From Lingula anatina (taxonomy: Eukaryota; Brachiopoda; Lingulata; Lingulida; Lingulidae), in assembly GCF_001039355.2 (NCBI RefSeq), contig NW_019775864.1, positions 15,594 through 66,458 of the forward strand: a stretch of DNA of 50,865 nucleotides, read 5' to 3'. Below, piece after piece: positions 29,001 through 37,216 of the stretch. The position numbers and the translations under genes are program-made. Within the stretch, counting starts at the first letter, position 1; every line of letters starts with the position of its first letter. The notes beneath the pieces are model-generated. The model was given only the letters and a program-made list of their open reading frames with translations. It made no database searches and was not told the DNA's origin.

Positions 29001-30227
29001 AGATCAATGCACAAGCTACATTAGTTTTTTCATTGCCTCTATCACCAAAAAAGGGAAAATTATTATATGTCCATTGGTATACATGTGAGGACAAGAAATA
29101 ATATAAAAAAAATATTTAAATTTTTTTATGATTTTTTTTGCAGGATAGACATGTTCTTAGCCTCCTGATACTAAAAAGGATATTTTAAAATTTTGTGTAA
29201 ATATTTACATTTTGTTTGCTTTGACCAAAATCTGCTTTTAAGTTATTTTAATTTGAAATGTTTTTTTTTTATCTTCTATTTTGTGTACAGGTTGTGCTTC
29301 ATATGTGAAGGGACCCACAGATTTTGTGACATAGTTCGACTGCGGGACATCATATGTTTGGAGAAATCTACAGAAGGGTACTCCATATATGGAAAAAGGG
29401 AAAATTCTCTGAAGATTTATTCCAAAGTGATGGGTTGGTAGACGATACTCGAACATTTCTCTTTGACAGTTGTTGAAGTGATGCAATGTTAGAGAACCTG
29501 AGACAATATCATTTGTGAAGTTGTCAAACTAGAAAAACACAAAGTGTGCAAACTGCTACAAAGGATCTCAGTTTTCATATTTGATTAATAAATAGGATCC
29601 CCACCAAAATGTTATTGATTCTTAACTAACCCATTTCTGATGTACTGGACAGCCTTTCAAATTTCAAATTCCAGTTTTGAAAAAATATATTTAAATTTGA
29701 GGAAATTCCACTTTTTAAAATTATAGATACCACCCAGGTTGTATTCACAGCCATATTGAAGGAGGAGCGGAACTATTGGTTCACTCTGATCACTGAGATG
29801 TGGTCAGGCAAGCTGATGTCCGAGGAGTACAAGGACCCGGGTCTGATACAGCAGGCAGCTAAGAATGTGATACTCATTGATGCTGTGATCAAAAGGTAGA
29901 ATTTTACAGGGGAAGGACTGAAATGTCACACCTAATGCAATGCACAATGTCACAACTAGCACAATATGCATTGTCACATCTAACACAATGCATACTATCA
30001 CACCTAACACAATATATTTTTATGTACAGACACAGATGTGTCTGATTTTTTTCAAGTCTCCAGTATTCTCCCGAGATCTCAACAAATACAACACTGATAT
30101 TCTCTAACACAATACTGAGCTACTGCACATATACTACAGGAGTGGCCCAAATGTTTCATGTATTTGGAATATCCATACATTTTTTGCCCAAGAACTGGAT
30201 GTAATGAAAGCAGGACTTTCGATTTAG
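17073..30227 (+). CDS. DENND3: DENN domain protein 3, missing WD40 C-terminus
   Basis: In the family, a guanine-nucleotide exchange factor for Rab12 acting in endosome and autophagy traffic. Exons: 17073-17156, 17703-17896, 20680-20822, 21154-21287, 21643-21797, 21916-22024, 22721-22918, 23290-23430, 23908-24065, 24499-24609, 25187-25283, 25906-26042, 26325-26523, 26848-26993, 27318-27490, 27827-27934, 28346-28568, 29291-29433, 29727-29895, and less surely 30140-30227. All phases agree; 969 aa to the TAG at 30225. uDENN/cDENN/dDENN cover roughly residues 90-620 (THIHFLVLTDITGERSYAAC; cDENN FLVFVRPFVWNYTYVPLIP). The PHenn domain covers about 765-910 (NMEVYGPGRLILTQRRLCFI). Human DENND3 is about 1200 aa with C-terminal WD40 repeats, which I cannot find here. 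The last exon starts GPNVSCIWN, possibly the start of the first WD repeat. It may instead splice at 30200 (GAT|GTAATG) to exons not present. MASRLHNSLIDLLVMVGLD fits the family start. Confidence 0.9.
18737..18815. repeat. (TTAA)n microsatellite
   Basis: About 19 uninterrupted TTAA units in DENND3 intron 2. TTAA is also the target site of the MITE described at 6053 and 25545, but no element is inserted here. Confidence 0.95.
19190..19405. repeat. Foldback MITE family, copy C (most complete)
   Basis: A long imperfect hairpin. The left arm includes GGGGGTTTTGCTAAATTGG and GGCTTAGATATCTTGCATGT, then CTACTGAAGCTGTT. The right arm reads back AACAGCTTCAGTAGGC, GACAGACATCTAAGC, GCAATTTAGC and AATCCCC. 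The loop is near TTAATTAATTACCCC. It lies in DENND3 intron 2 and is non-coding. Of the copies in this window it is the best preserved. Confidence 0.75.
20848..20860 (+). repeat. DENND3 intron repeat unit (GTGTTAGGTGTTA)
   Basis: First instance of a short motif, consensus about ATTGTGTTAGGTGTGACATT. It recurs in other DENND3 introns at 21426-21489, 24081-24096, 24634-24885, 27951-28060 and, inverted, at 29925-30010. Confidence 0.5.
23540..23632 (+). pseudogene. Partial duplicate of DENND3 exon 8 and following intron
   Basis: Resembles 23382-23473 at an offset of about 158 bp. The duplicated exon end still reads CFIMGCHTMQKGLMEQ against the real CFIMGCHARHKGLVEQ, but the donor GT is now TA. 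There is no matching acceptor, so it cannot be spliced as an exon. Confidence 0.7.
24634..24885 (+). repeat. DENND3 intron repeat cluster
   Basis: At least six degenerate units of ATTGTGTTAGGTGTGACATT, with variants TGTTAAGTGTGG, GTTAGGCGTGGCATT and TGCTAGGCGAGATATT. They start about 25 bases after the exon 10 donor. Spacing is irregular, so this is not a simple microsatellite. Confidence 0.6.
25545..25881. mobile_element. TTAA-flanked MITE, copy 2
   Basis: A 337-bp element in the same orientation as copy 1 at 6053-6391 and over 90% alike by eye, flanked by TTAA at 25541-25544 and 25882-25885. The left end has decayed (AGCAATAATAACTCTTC). It sits in DENND3 intron 11, with its right TTAA only 20 bases before exon 12 begins at 25906. 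Confidence 0.85.
27951..28060 (+). repeat. DENND3 intron repeat cluster
   Basis: Units such as TTGTGCTAGGTGAGAATG, ATTGTGTTAGGTGAGAATGG and ATTGTGTTAGATGTGACAGC follow the exon 16 donor within about 20-40 bases. Same motif as at 24634-24885. Confidence 0.6.
28572..28760. repeat. Compound (GT)n microsatellite
   Basis: Long GT/GTGTAAGT tract starting at the exon 17 donor of DENND3 and ending near 28860 with scattered GT. The long open frames across it on both strands are artefacts of the repeat. Confidence 0.95.
29925..30010 (-). repeat. DENND3 intron repeat cluster, inverted
   Basis: Four or more copies of the reverse complement of the intron motif (AATGTCACACCTAATGCAAT, TGTCACATCTAACACAATGC, ATCACACCTAACACAATA), about 30 bases after the exon 19 donor. 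Confidence 0.6.
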
Positions 30228-30274
30228 ATTATAAAACAAGCCAAATATGTAAGTATAAATCAAACTTTTCCCAG

Positions 30275-31259
30275 GTCAGTAAGTTGAAGGTAGAAGACTG
30301 TGGTAGTTACAGTACTTGTGATGACTGTCTGGCATCTAGAGATCCTTTCTGTGGGTGGTGCAGTCTGGGGAATAAGTAAGAAGAAAATATTGTGTGTTCG
30401 CATTTTAACAATTTGCTTTGCATACCTGATGGCTAAAACCCGCTGTTTTTGTAGAAGTTCCAGAAACAATTAAGCATTCAACTTGTTCATCAAAATGTAT
30501 TATCCAATAGCTACTTGCTGCGTTTTAAAATCGTATTTACAATTGTCGCTAAATTGCATTCAGTTTAAACGGCTTATATGCTTTGCAAGGAGCGTGCCAG
30601 ACAATTAGGCTGATAACATGCACTGACAGCGCCTTAGCCAGAATTACCGCTGAGGTAGACCGATCTTGCTACTACGATAAGGTAATGAGAACATAGTTAA
30701 GAATAGAATATTGTGTGTTAGCATTTGAACGATTTGCTTTGCATACTTGATGGCTAAACTCACTATTTTTGTAGAAGTTCGCGAAACAATTTAGAATGCA
30801 ACGTGTTTTGATATTAAAATATTCAAATTTGTTGTCTAGGTGTTAGGCCTACTTGGTGCGTTTTTTTTAAAATCTGAATTTATGTTTTAAGTATGTATGG
30901 TGGGTTGTTGCGAAGACATAATAGTACATTATTCTCATGAAATAATCATATTTTTTTCCATGCGGTTAGTGTCTTGCATGAACCGACACAGAAAGTTTTG
31001 AATGTGTGACTGAGAAATACCTGTAACGCACGCATACCTTCCACAAAAATCCCCTTTCTTATATCCATTTTTGTTATCCAACATGATTCTATAATGCAAG
31101 GAACCTTCTGCTTCATGTATTTCATTTTTTAGATGCAGCAGAAAAAGTCAATGCTCGGATGCAGATGACTCAGGAAGATGGCTTCCGTTTGACAACGGAC
31201 AGTGTATCAATATCAATACCATTTCACCATCAAACACACCTCTAGCCAGACCTACACAG
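30275..31259 (+). CDS. Plexin fragment: PSI domain, two exons
   Basis: Exons 30275-30375 (acceptor TTTTCCCAG, donor AATAA|GTAAGA) and 31133-31259 (acceptor TTTTTTAG, donor ACACAG|GTACAA) join in phase to about 76 residues. The first contains VEDCGSYSTCDDCLASRDPF, then CGWCSLGNK; the second continues CSRKSQC and ends in a Ser/Thr/Pro-rich stretch. The cysteine spacing C-x5-C-x2-C-x7-C-x2-C-x5-C-x5-C is that of the PSI domain that follows the Sema domain in plexins, semaphorin receptors of axon guidance. The start phase and the VSKLKVEDC entry match plexin exon structure. No Sema, IPT or GAP exons are seen around it. It is a fragment: a relocated piece, or part of a plexin gene disrupted by assembly. 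Confidence 0.75.
30378..30537 (+). repeat. Direct repeat flanking a foldback fragment, copy 1
   Basis: Shares ATATTGTGTGTT, ATTTGCTTTGCATAC, TGATGGCTAAA and TTTTTGTAGAAGTTC with 30695-30885 in the same order. It begins just after the first plexin exon. A fragment resembling the foldback family (GTCGCTAAATTGCATTC) lies between the two copies. Confidence 0.65.
30695..30885 (+). repeat. Direct repeat flanking a foldback fragment, copy 2
   Basis: Second copy of the 30378-30537 sequence, about 315 bp downstream and clearly diverged, so it is not a recent event or a simple assembly echo. Confidence 0.65.
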
Positions 31260-32374
31260 GTACAAAGAATTGCTTTACAATTATTTTATTACCAACATTT
31301 GTTTCATTTGACAATGTTACAAATAATCTTCGTGATATCGTTTGATGGACCCGCTTGTATAAAGTCCAGAAATAGAACAGCTTGTACCAATGGACTTCAC
31401 TCTTTTACCATATATCTATGATCATGCGCAGTAAGGTGAATGACGTAGACCCCCTAGCTCGCCTCTGTATTCAGAACACTTAATTGATCCGCAGACTTAC
31501 TGGACTGGGGATCAAATATGTCTTACCCCGCTTGAAAACGATTCAGTATAATTCTCTAATGGTCTCCACGCCCACCACACGCGTCGGGCCTGCAGGGGCC
31601 TATACTAGAAAATGAATGGATTAAATCTCGGCCCCAAGGTTCAATTGCCGACCACCTGCATGGATATCGCATTTGGGAGGCGGGAAGTCCATTGAAGGAT
31701 TATGGTGGCACCACCTTTAAGTGGATTGGCCAAATTTGATCCGCCTATCTGTAGATTTCAAATATGCCCTTGGATTTGACCTTTGACCTTTATTTCAAGG
31801 TCAAACGGGACAAAATTAAAAAAAAATGAATTTTTTTACGAAAAAAAAATTATTTGCGCTGTTATTCAGACACCACACAGACTTAACCAATAATATTATT
31901 GGGAAGTGTTACCCTTCGGGTCATCTTTCATTTCCGTGAATTTAGGGTCAATCGGTGCATTTTCACGGGAGTAGCGGCCATAAGATACCGAAAGTGAAAA
32001 CTGTCTATAATTCGGGAACCGTTAATGCTAGAGACCCATTCTTTTTTGCATTTTGTAGAGCATGTAAAGCCAACACTGAAAGTGGTCTCCGTTTTTTTGT
32101 ATTCCATACGGTTTTCAAGTTACGTTGTATCAAAATGTACAAATTGGTGGTGAAAGCAAAATGTGCAGTACGGTAATGGATAATAAATTTTGAACTCCGG
32201 AAAAATAAAACAAAAGGCTTGGCGAGGCAGACAACTTGTGATCAAAAATGACATTATTTCATCAAATTTGAACATCTGGAACTTCAGAGCACCTCCCATT
32301 TCAAGAATTTTGACCAAAATGACCTTTTCTTTATTTTAATTAATTTTTTCTGTAGGAAATTTATGGCACATTAT
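31260..32374. other. Intergenic or intronic, no gene seen
   Basis: No exon with domain signal on either strand. The open frames at 31955-32176 (+) and 32120-32317 (-) have no recognisable content. A single N follows at 32375. Confidence 0.45.
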
Positions 32375-32479
32375 NTTCTGTCAAAAATGTATCCATATGT
32401 CGGCAACCATTGCATAGAAGAATTTAAAATTTTGCATGCAAGCGGTCTGTTTTGCAGTGCGTAAAATGAGTTAAGCATT

Positions 32480-33540
32480 GTTTATCAAAATCGTTAAGCT
32501 GTGCCAGAATGGCGCGAAAAAGACAGACATTGCCAGACAGATTATTGCCCCAAACGGAACTGTCCGCACAGTTTCATAGAGTAATGCCCAGGGTTATGTA
32601 CCCACACAGACAACACGTCCAATGTATCGATATCTTACCACCAGGATACAGGACTCAATGTCCTTCAGGAAATGCTGCTACAATTAAACCAAAACCACCT
32701 AGTCCGTTTTAAATGAGGGGCAAATTGTCACCAAACCGCGTTTTTCAAGGCGCTAAGCGAAGACCAAAATGGTTTCAGCAGGTTAGGATATTAGGCGACC
32801 TCTGAGGAAGCCACTGTAAACAGCAAAACAGCGTAGTCTGTTTCTCTAATGAATTGGGGACCATGACCGTATCTGGGTAGAACACTGAAATCGCGTTGTT
32901 TTCTTTATTGAGGTCAGATTTCACCTGTACCGCTAAATTGGTCAAAAAAGAGTTTACAGACATCCTGAAGAGGCCTACGACAAGGTGTGTGCCGCTTCTG
33001 AAGTGACTAGGGCCATTGACAGCGTCAATATTTGGAGTTGATACCACATTGGTGCCAAAACACCAATGGAAGTCATCGATGAAAACCTGAACCAGATCAA
33101 ATAAAGGAATAATCTGGGAACCACTTGACTATCATTTGATAGGGGGCACCTTAGGAACAGTTTTAGGTTGCAGGATCAGATTGCTGGTTCACACAGAGAG
33201 CTTTTTATAGCAGATAACGTACAGAACCAAATGAATAAGCAGCTACCTTGGTCATCAAAATCGCCATATTTGAACCACTTTGACAATATGTGGTTCGGTC
33301 AATAGTCGCCGAATCAACGGCCTGCATGTCCTACAACAAAACTGAACCAAATTGGACAAGTTTTAACCGTTGACTGGAATTTTATTCCAGATTAAATTCT
33401 AAAAAACTATCGCAAGAAATGCCTTGCCTCTTGAAAGCTCTGGTAGCAGGAAGATAAGGTCAGGCATAGCAGCGACTGTTACTGTGACTAGAAACTGACA
33501 TGAGGGTCCTTTGTGTGTCGTTGAACTCTTTTAAAGACGA
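32480..33540 (+). mobile_element. Decayed Tc1/mariner-like transposase
   Basis: Several stop codons and frame changes, but landmarks remain in the right order. A helix-turn-helix type KIVKLCQNGAKKTDIARQII is at 32487-32546. CFSNE, in place of the usual FSDES around the second catalytic Asp, lies near 32840. LPWSSKSPYLNHFDNMWF, the counterpart of the family's PWPSxSPDLNPIExxW, is at 33240-33295. A basic C-terminal region follows. The element cannot be active. I could not identify its inverted ends; the N at 32375 may have removed one. Confidence 0.7.
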
Positions 33541-34164
33541 TAGTTTGGAAGATATGGAGATCCAAAATATCGCTTTCAATGGTTGTCGCATGACTTAAAA
33601 TTGGCAATGCATTTTTGTTTGCTTCACTGGCGAAGTCAATTAAAGAACTGATGTCGCAATGACATGGAACATTTTATCAAAAGTTATTTAAACACGATTT
33701 TAATCCTTATTTTTATTTATCAGTCTGCAAAATAGGAAAAAAACTAATGAATAATGATTTAGAAAAAATATTCCATATTAAATGTCAAGTCTGTAGAACT
33801 AATGCTTAGGGTATGGGGAGCTACAGAAAACCGCCGCATAGATCCATGAAAATCTTTACTTGGAAAAAAACAAGAATGGGTTTGATGACTTGAATTTTTA
33901 AACGACAGGTTTTTATCCCAAAAATTTTAAGAAAAACACTCAATCTTGCTGTTTAGTGCCAAGTTTAAAACAGAACGTTCTCGCATCTCGTTTATACCAT
34001 TTTCCTGAACATTTTTTGTTCTAAAAATCCGACTGTAATAAATCTTAACAAAAAATATCCTCCTAACAAAAAATATCCTCGGTAACTTCTTTGTATAATT
34101 TCAATCTTTTGGTGACTATAATTCTTAATGTGAAGTGATATTGATAACCTGTTCTTTGGATGAC

Positions 34165-34165
<1 letters not shown>

Positions 34166-34209
<44 letters not shown>
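34166..34209. repeat. Poly-A run of 44 bases
   Basis: A pure A run followed by CAGCCGCTCATGCAG. It could be the tail of a retroposed sequence on the plus strand, but I see no target-site duplication or source transcript. Confidence 0.85.
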
Positions 34210-34210
<1 letters not shown>

Positions 34211-35263
34211 AGCCGCTCATGCAGTTTAACCACATATGTATCGTGCACCTGTTTTAACTTTATTTATATTGATCTGTAATCATTGAGATCAAAGTGCTAG
34301 AGCCATTTACTTCATTTTTCACTGTAGGCCCTCTCCATTTCTTATTTTTCTTGATTTATAAAGTATAATTATTAAATTTGGAAGATTCTTAGTTCTTCTT
34401 TGGCTTTTTGGTGTGCCACCATTATGTTAAAGGACTGGTTATAAAGTGCGAGGGGGATCATAGAACGGCAAGTTACTTTTTATGTGGTCCACCCCCACTT
34501 ATTTGCCACAGTAATCCATGTCCCACCCTTTTTTGGAAATAAAAGAAATAAATGGCTCACCTCCAATAGCTACTGGTTGCCCTTGTACTCCCTTTCGACT
34601 TTTCCTGAGAATATGCAATGATATTTGAAGTTGTTCCAATATGTTTTACATCCGTTGTAGTTTAGTTCCCAGAGTTCTGCATATTGTTACGGGTATTGTT
34701 TTATCCATTTCACTGCTTAACATTTTTAGTATTATAAATGTACCTTCAATTTCTGGTTGCAAAATAATATTTGGCCATGTTCCTTCTCCGAAATAGGAAA
34801 AAACACACTATTATTGAATGAGGAAGTACCGCATGGATTTAATACTATAGGTGTTGGTGGAAACGATGTAAAAATGTAAAAATGGAGCAGAGAGACTTTC
34901 GCGCAGATGGGAGGTGACAATATGATCAACGTAATCAAACTAAAGAATGGCCAACGAAACTTTATACTTTTGAGGGAAAGACTGATGAGTTGAAGCCAGC
35001 TTACCTAAACAATATAAATTATTTAAAAGTGCTTTTCCAGAACTTAAGTGACAAAGTTGATGAATTAAAGAAATGGATGGAAGAAGACATTGTGAAAACT
35101 TTCACAAAATTTTGCAAACTAAAATGTGGTCAGGAATGTGCACACAAATACAATGAGAAATGATTGGGTGATGTGAAGTCACTGAATGGAGAAATTCTGG
35201 AGGCCTTGCAAACAATTGAAAAAATAAGAAGGAAACAAGATCTGGCCAGCCTGGCCAGTGGAG

Positions 35264-35292
35264 TGTTAACAACAACAACAACAACAACAACA

Positions 35293-35328
<36 letters not shown>

Positions 35329-35331
35329 TAG
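35264..35331. repeat. (AAC)n-(AAT)n microsatellite
   Basis: AAC repeats switch to AAT repeats immediately before the retroelement-like end at 35332. Confidence 0.9.
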
Positions 35332-35500
35332 AAAAGCACTCCGAGAGCGCAGACCTCCGGCAAGACAGCGATTTTTATTATTATTATTATTGATTATTGA
35401 TTGATTATTGATCTGGATCACCACCAAAAACTAATCATCTCTTCCTTGGCCCACTTCTGACAGTTATAACTGACCCTGAACTGTTGAATAAGGAGACAAT
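35332..35500 (+). mobile_element. Truncated end of a widespread non-LTR/SINE-type repeat
   Basis: AAAAGCACTCCGAGAGCGCA, GACCTCCGGCAAGACAGCGA and, after an ATT/TGATTATTGA stretch, TGATCTGGATCACCACCAAA with TTCCTTGGCCCACTTCTGAC. From general knowledge, this chain of phrases resembles the 3' ends of RTE-type non-LTR elements and derived SINEs common in aquatic animals. No reverse transcriptase remains. The family is assigned from memory only. Confidence 0.45.
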
Positions 35501-36289
35501 TTCAAAAAATTAAGTAAACAAGACATCAAGTGGTTTTACTTGTTGCATTCGAAAAGCTTTTTTACAAAGAAAGTATTGCACGCATGTGTTAACTTGAAGA
35601 CCGAGTTGAAAAAAGACTACGATGATACAGACTGACACAGAAGATGTGTGAGATGAGATGTTAAATGACTAATTTATTTATTTACATTGAGAACTTTACT
35701 TTCTGTGGCAGGCTTTCTTAATCTAAATGATATGCCTTTATAACTGTTCTTTAAAAAGCTACAAGAAACTGTTGTTGTTTGTTCTCAAAAAAGCTTGTAA
35801 AAAAAAAAAAGAAGCAAATTTTGTTGTCAAGCCTCTATCAGGCTGTATTATTTCAAGCGCATCAATTACCGGTAGTTGGTCTAAAAAATTGCACATGGTT
35901 GCTGCTTAAAATAAAGATTTATAATTTGCGGCCCGCCCAAAATGAATTGCTTAATTTCTTTTGGCTCACGACTTTTTGCAGGCACAAAATTGTACCCGGC
36001 CTGCTACCAACACACCCCTTGTATATGTAGGCCCTACTTAATGACCAGCTCCTAAATAAAAATATCTACAGAGACACATATATGTATATCGCAAATGAGG
36101 TTTAAATCTAGTTCAATTCATTAAAGTCCCGATAACGTTAAATGCACTGCACATTATTATTAACAACATTTTTATTTACCAGGTGTGCCGATAAAAAAAA
36201 TTGCTTTAAAAGTACGTGCTGCCATCTATTGGCTTCCGCTCAAACAACCGATTCATTCGTATTATCTCGGCTGATTCCGTGTGTATTGA

Positions 36290-36315
36290 TGACGTCATGG
36301 GTTGACACTGGCAAC
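36290..36315 (+). promoter_or_regulatory. Candidate PPP1R32 promoter: CRE plus imperfect X-box
   Basis: A perfect CRE, TGACGTCA, at 36290-36297 is followed by GTTGACACTGGCAAC at 36301-36315. The latter resembles the RFX X-box (RYYNYY-N(1-3)-RRNRAC) with one mismatch. A donor-like AACG|GTAGGT at 36424 and the acceptor TTCAG at 36875 suggest a non-coding first exon starting shortly after these sites. RFX factors drive ciliary genes, which fits the product. Confidence 0.45.
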
Positions 36316-36884
36316 GCAGCACGCTCTCGGCCACACCATAACAAACCCCAGCATAGACTAACTGTATGATTAGCAGTTGCAGTCAATTTAGACAGATAGC
36401 CTGTTATTGTAATTTTGTCTAACGGTAGGTACAATATCTTTAATGCACAAAAGAGCCTATATAGTTTGAAAGAGTTTCATAAATGATTGTAAAAGCTTTT
36501 AAAAGCGTTAATATTTTTGATATGATATTTTTTGGTTTAAGATAATTCGACTTATGATCGTGCGTACGTGTCATCAGTGGTAGTTTGTTGCTGAATATTG
36601 TGACACTCAAAACATAATTGGTTATAACAAGATCACATATTTATATGAGAATTCTAATGGCCATTCTACGAGCAGGTTTGCGAAAAAAAAAAAGGAACTA
36701 CGTTCATGTTGTACCTTACACTAGTGTACATATGTAGTTACAGTGTGTGTAGTACGACTTGTGATAAGTCATGTAGTTTTTCGATACCTGTTTTTCGTTC
36801 AAATCATTGAGTCGCAATTTTGAGTCTTGTGCATTTTAAAGTCAAGTACTCATATTGGTTGCATTTAGATTTCAGATGCCAACC

Positions 36885-37125
36885 ATGGCTTCCCTTCCTT
36901 ATGGAAGCTGCTCCGCCCATATTCAGGCCAGTAAGGGAGCAGATTCCAACATCATGAAATTCTACTGCACAGAGCATGCCTCTAATTATGGCAAAAACTG
37001 GGAGAAATTCCGCCCCCGTCCATCTAGACACACAGGAACTGGATACCTGTCTAATTTCCGTCCTGGAGTGTATTATAGCAGAAGATTAGATGATGTAGAT
37101 AACCCAGCTATGGCGTATGTGATCC

Positions 37126-37216
<91 letters not shown>

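Larger units (their letters stand above)
33541..36289. other. Repeat-rich intergenic region, no gene seen
   Basis: Apart from the poly-A run and the element end listed separately, this stretch has only short, domain-free open frames. It separates the plexin and transposon debris from the PPP1R32 promoter. Confidence 0.5.

Noticed and set aside
30158-30274. Reading upstream of the plexin exon as part of a plexin Sema domain
   Set aside because: A good acceptor lies at 30274 and the sequence before it has no Sema-like residues; the frame is open only by chance.
32509-32712. 67-codon open frame starting MARKRQ as a separate gene
   Set aside because: It overlaps the transposase remnant in another frame; the helix-turn-helix match is in the frame reading KIVKLCQNGAKK.
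34063-34248. Open frame with a long poly-Phe segment
   Set aside because: It comes from the 44-base poly-A run read on the minus strand.
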